Source: a bacterium
Lineage (GTDB): Bacteria > T1Sed10-126
Assembly (NCBI GenBank): GCA_003554945.1
Contig: PWHN01000102.1
Span: 22,935-86,934, forward strand
DNA: 64,000 nt
Direction: 5' to 3'
In this document: positions 61,735 to 64,000 of the stretch, one piece after another
Position numbering within the stretch: position 1 is the stretch's first letter
Layout of the letters: every line of letters starts with the position of its first letter
Translations under genes and position numbers: made by a program
The notes under the pieces: model-generated
What the model was told of the DNA's origin: nothing
The model's input: only the letters and a program-made list of their open reading frames with translations
The model's database searches: none

Positions 61735-63716
61735 AATTCCGGGTTGTCCTCCTCAAGCGGCATTATCGAGTCGAGATCGTTGGTCTCGGCTTCAGCCTTT
61801 GTATCCCTTGTATCGGTGGAAGCTGTAGATTGGCTGGTAGTAGTTGCGGAAGAAGTTGAGGTGGTGCCTGAGTCAGAGCTGAAAGAAGCAGTGTTGTCAT
61901 CTTCGACCGTGAAGCGTTCAGCAATCCGGCGCAGACGGTCAACAGCCTGCTTGAGATTGCCAGACTGCGAGGCCAGTTCGTCGCTGGAAGCAGCAGTTTC
62001 CTCGGCGTTTGCAGTAGTTTGTTCGTTGACGGTCTCCAGCTCGGTGATTGCCCTGTTGATCTCCTCGATCCCCGAAGTCTGTTCCTGGGAAGCGGCAGCC
62101 ACTTCTTCGACCAGACCGTTAACTTCGCGGAACTTGTCATTGATTTCGTCCAGGACTTCGCGTGAGCGCTCGGCCTTACGGGTCCCTTCTTCAGTGCGCT
62201 CAGAGCTTTCCTCAATAATCTCCCTGATTTCCTTAGCCGCTTCGGAGCTGCGTTGGGCGAGCTGACGGACCTCGTCGGCGACAACTGCAAAACCGGCCCC
62301 GTGTTCCCCCGCGTTAGCCGCTTCAACGGCGGCGTTGAGAGCGAGCAGGTTAGTCTGGAAGGCAATGTCGTCAATTACTTCGACAGCGCGGGAAATTTGT
62401 TCACTATCCTCGTTAATTTTAGCCATAGTAGCAGCCATTTCGTCAATCTGCTCCTTGCCTTCGGCGGCGGTTTCGGCGGCTTCTTCGCTAACATCTTCGC
62501 TGCGGGCAGCATTAGAGGCACTCTGGCCGACAATAGAGGCAATCTCCTCAATTGCCGAGGAAGTTTCCTCAAGCGATGAGGCCTGCTGTTCGGCTCCCGA
62601 GGAGAGCTCCTGGCTGGCCTTGTTGAGTTCGTTGGCAGCAGCATCGACTTCACTCGAAACTCCGGTGACGGTATCGACAACCTCGCGGACCTGGAGAATA
62701 AACTCTTCCAGGTTGGCGGCCATGGTTTGAAAAGCTTCGCCCAAATCGCCCTTGATTTTTTCGTCGAGAACGTCTTCAGCAAGGTCAAGATCGGCGATCG
62801 AGTGGGCCTGGGCAGCAAGCTTGCGCTGTGCCGACACAACCTTCTGGAAGGAATCGCCCAGGTCACCTTTAATGTGCTGATCGAGAACGCCGGCTGAAAG
62901 GTCGCCGTCGGCAATTGCTTCAGCCTGAGCGACCAGTTCGTTCGAGCCCGGGTTATTGATCATATCCTGGAAAGCCTGGGCAAGGTCACCGACTTCGTCG
63001 CTGCGTTCGAGATAAGAGGAATCAATGTGGACGTCGTAATCGCCGTCAGCCATTGTGACGGCTTTGTCAGTTATGTCGCGAAGAGCCCCGGCTATAAGTG
63101 AGCTTATGGTAACGCCGCCAAATAAAGCCAGGAAACCACCGACAGCGACAACGATAATAATCAACCAAAAAATCCGATTGGCGGCGGCCTCGCTGGCCGC
63201 TTCAATCGCGGCTGCTTCCTCGTTGGTAAGCTCAACTATTTCTCCCATGAGTGACTGGACCTCATCAAGGAGGACCATGGTTTCCTCGTTGTAATAATCA
63301 ATTGCTTCCTGGCGTTGACCGGCCTGTAGATATTCTTCAAGCTGTTCGACCGAAAGGTGCAGATCCGTGTGTGGCTGCTCAATTTGATCAAGCAGAGGGG
63401 CAAGTCCATCAATTAGCTCAGCGGCCTGTTCGCTTTCATCGCTATAAAACCAGTGTCCGAACTCACACTCAGTATAGTCTATTTCAACGTCAATTTCAGT
63501 AATTGTTTCGTCGCCGATGAACTCGCCGACGGCCAGTGCCCAGGCGAGATGGTCAATTTCACGCTGAAGGATTTCTTCATTTATGGCCTGAACTTCGTTT
63601 GTCTGTTGAAGTTGCCCCCCTAAATTCGAAACACCGTAAATACCGATTACCCCGATAATGACGGCAAGTGCCGTGGCGGCAAGTGCAGCACCGATTAACT
63701 TGTGATTTAACTTCAT
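61731..63716 (-). CDS. Methyl-accepting chemotaxis protein with CZB-type zinc-binding sensor domain
   Basis: This 661-residue receptor has a membrane helix at about residues 8-29, a four-helix outer domain, a second helix (about 183-205) and HAMP modules. Repeated [14 protein letters not shown] and [14 protein letters not shown] units (about 270-345) suggest serial HAMP-like linkers. The signalling tip contains [16 protein letters not shown]. The outer domain has His56-x2-Trp59, Cys84-x-Phe-Gly87-x-Trp89 and His116-x3-His120, the CZB zinc pattern. A Ser/Thr-rich flexible tail ends DNPEF. AGGAGG precedes ATG 63716. cheR overlaps its end. Confidence 0.9.
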   Translation of the reverse strand: MKLNHKLIGAALAATALAVIIGVIGIYGVSNLGGQLQQTNEVQAINEEILQREIDHLAWALAVGEFIGDETITEIDVEIDYTECEFGHWFYSDESEQAAELIDGLAPLLDQIEQPHTDLHLSVEQLEEYLQAGQRQEAIDYYNEETMVLLDEVQSLMGEIVELTNEEAAAIEAASEAAANRIFWLIIIVVAVGGFLALFGGVTISSLIAGALRDITDKAVTMADGDYDVHIDSSYLERSDEVGDLAQAFQDMINNPGSNELVAQAEAIADGDLSAGVLDQHIKGDLGDSFQKVVSAQRKLAAQAHSIADLDLAEDVLDEKIKGDLGEAFQTMAANLEEFILQVREVVDTVTGVSSEVDAAANELNKASQELSSGAEQQASSLEETSSAIEEIASIVGQSASNAARSEDVSEEAAETAAEGKEQIDEMAATMAKINEDSEQISRAVEVIDDIAFQTNLLALNAAVEAANAGEHGAGFAVVADEVRQLAQRSSEAAKEIREIIEESSERTEEGTRKAERSREVLDEINDKFREVNGLVEEVAAASQEQTSGIEEINRAITELETVNEQTTANAEETAASSDELASQSGNLKQAVDRLRRIAERFTVEDDNTASFSSDSGTTSTSSATTTSQSTASTDTRDTKAEAETNDLDSIMPLEEDNPEF

Positions 63717-64000
63717 AGAAAATTACCTCCTGAAAAAGTTTATTTAAGCTGCGAGCTTGTTAATTAAAAGTTACCAATAAATAATCCTACCATCTGATAG
63801 TAGAAAAGTCATATTTTTTAACAATGAATCAGAACCTACTGAAGTATCTCCCCGCGCTTCTAACCTTTTTCCCTCCAGAGGAGAGAGATTTAGCAACTCC
63901 TTTGTTAGCATTTGACTATGAATTAAAAAGATGGCGCAGTTTAAAACATCCGTTGTTTAATTCAGTCGGGCTAAACCTTATAGCGGGTGACGACCCGTTC

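Overview
The window is the replication-origin region of what looks like a diderm (outer-membrane) member of the Bacillota, most like the halophilic Halanaerobiales. The core gene order (dnaA-dnaN-recF-dciA-gyrB-gyrA, SRP RNA next to dnaX, mnmG-rsmG-parA-parB) is of Firmicutes type. A MacA-MacB-TolC pump, a YidC with a large Gram-negative-type periplasmic domain and a bactofilin/M23 pair point to an outer membrane. Many proteins are very acidic. The taxonomic placement is inference; no database was used. No insertion sequence, CRISPR array or prophage was recognised.

Layout. 1-6.6 kb: end of a 5'-nucleotidase gene, a TSUP permease and a complete MacA/MacB/TolC efflux operon. 6.7-7.5 kb: a Cys-less ArsR-type regulator with two matching palindromic operators. 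7.8-13.2 kb: an ADH-synthase-like aldolase, UDP-glucose dehydrogenase, a glutaredoxin-CcdA fusion and a MATE exporter. 13.3-17.5 kb: tmk-yaaR-holB-metG-tatD. 17.5-20.2 kb: a bipartite oriC around dnaA, with DnaA boxes upstream and a DnaA-trio plus AT-rich unwinding element before dnaN. 20.2-30.4 kb: dnaN-recF-dciA-gyrB-gyrA followed, with overlapping genes, by a small unknown ORF and the squalene genes hpnC-hpnD-hpnE. 30.5-34.3 kb: uracil permease, a four-helix-bundle protein with a variable tract, recR and comEA.

34.3-45.4 kb is a minus-strand block. In transcription order it holds a parvulin PPIase, SRP RNA, dnaX, ybaB, rnpA, yidD, tRNA-Ser(CGA), an unknown secreted protein, an ABC-2 exporter, yidC, jag and mnmE. 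45.7-48.4 kb holds an anti-sigma-like protein, a secreted protein with an Asp/Trp repeat tail, and the bactofilin/M23 pair. 49-58.4 kb holds recD2, pgi, mnmG, rsmG, parA and parB, with two perfect parS sites. 59-63.7 kb holds minus-strand chemotaxis genes: a zinc-binding-type receptor, cheR, cheW and cheB.

Most genes serve replication and segregation, RNA modification, or membrane and envelope biogenesis. Intergenic spaces hold several families of short palindromic repeats, some with terminal inverted repeats. The points most worth a second look are hpnCDE coupled to gyrA, an A8 slippery site with an immediate -1 stop in dnaX, an rnpA without a canonical start codon, the DnaA-trio, the paired operators and the repeat families.
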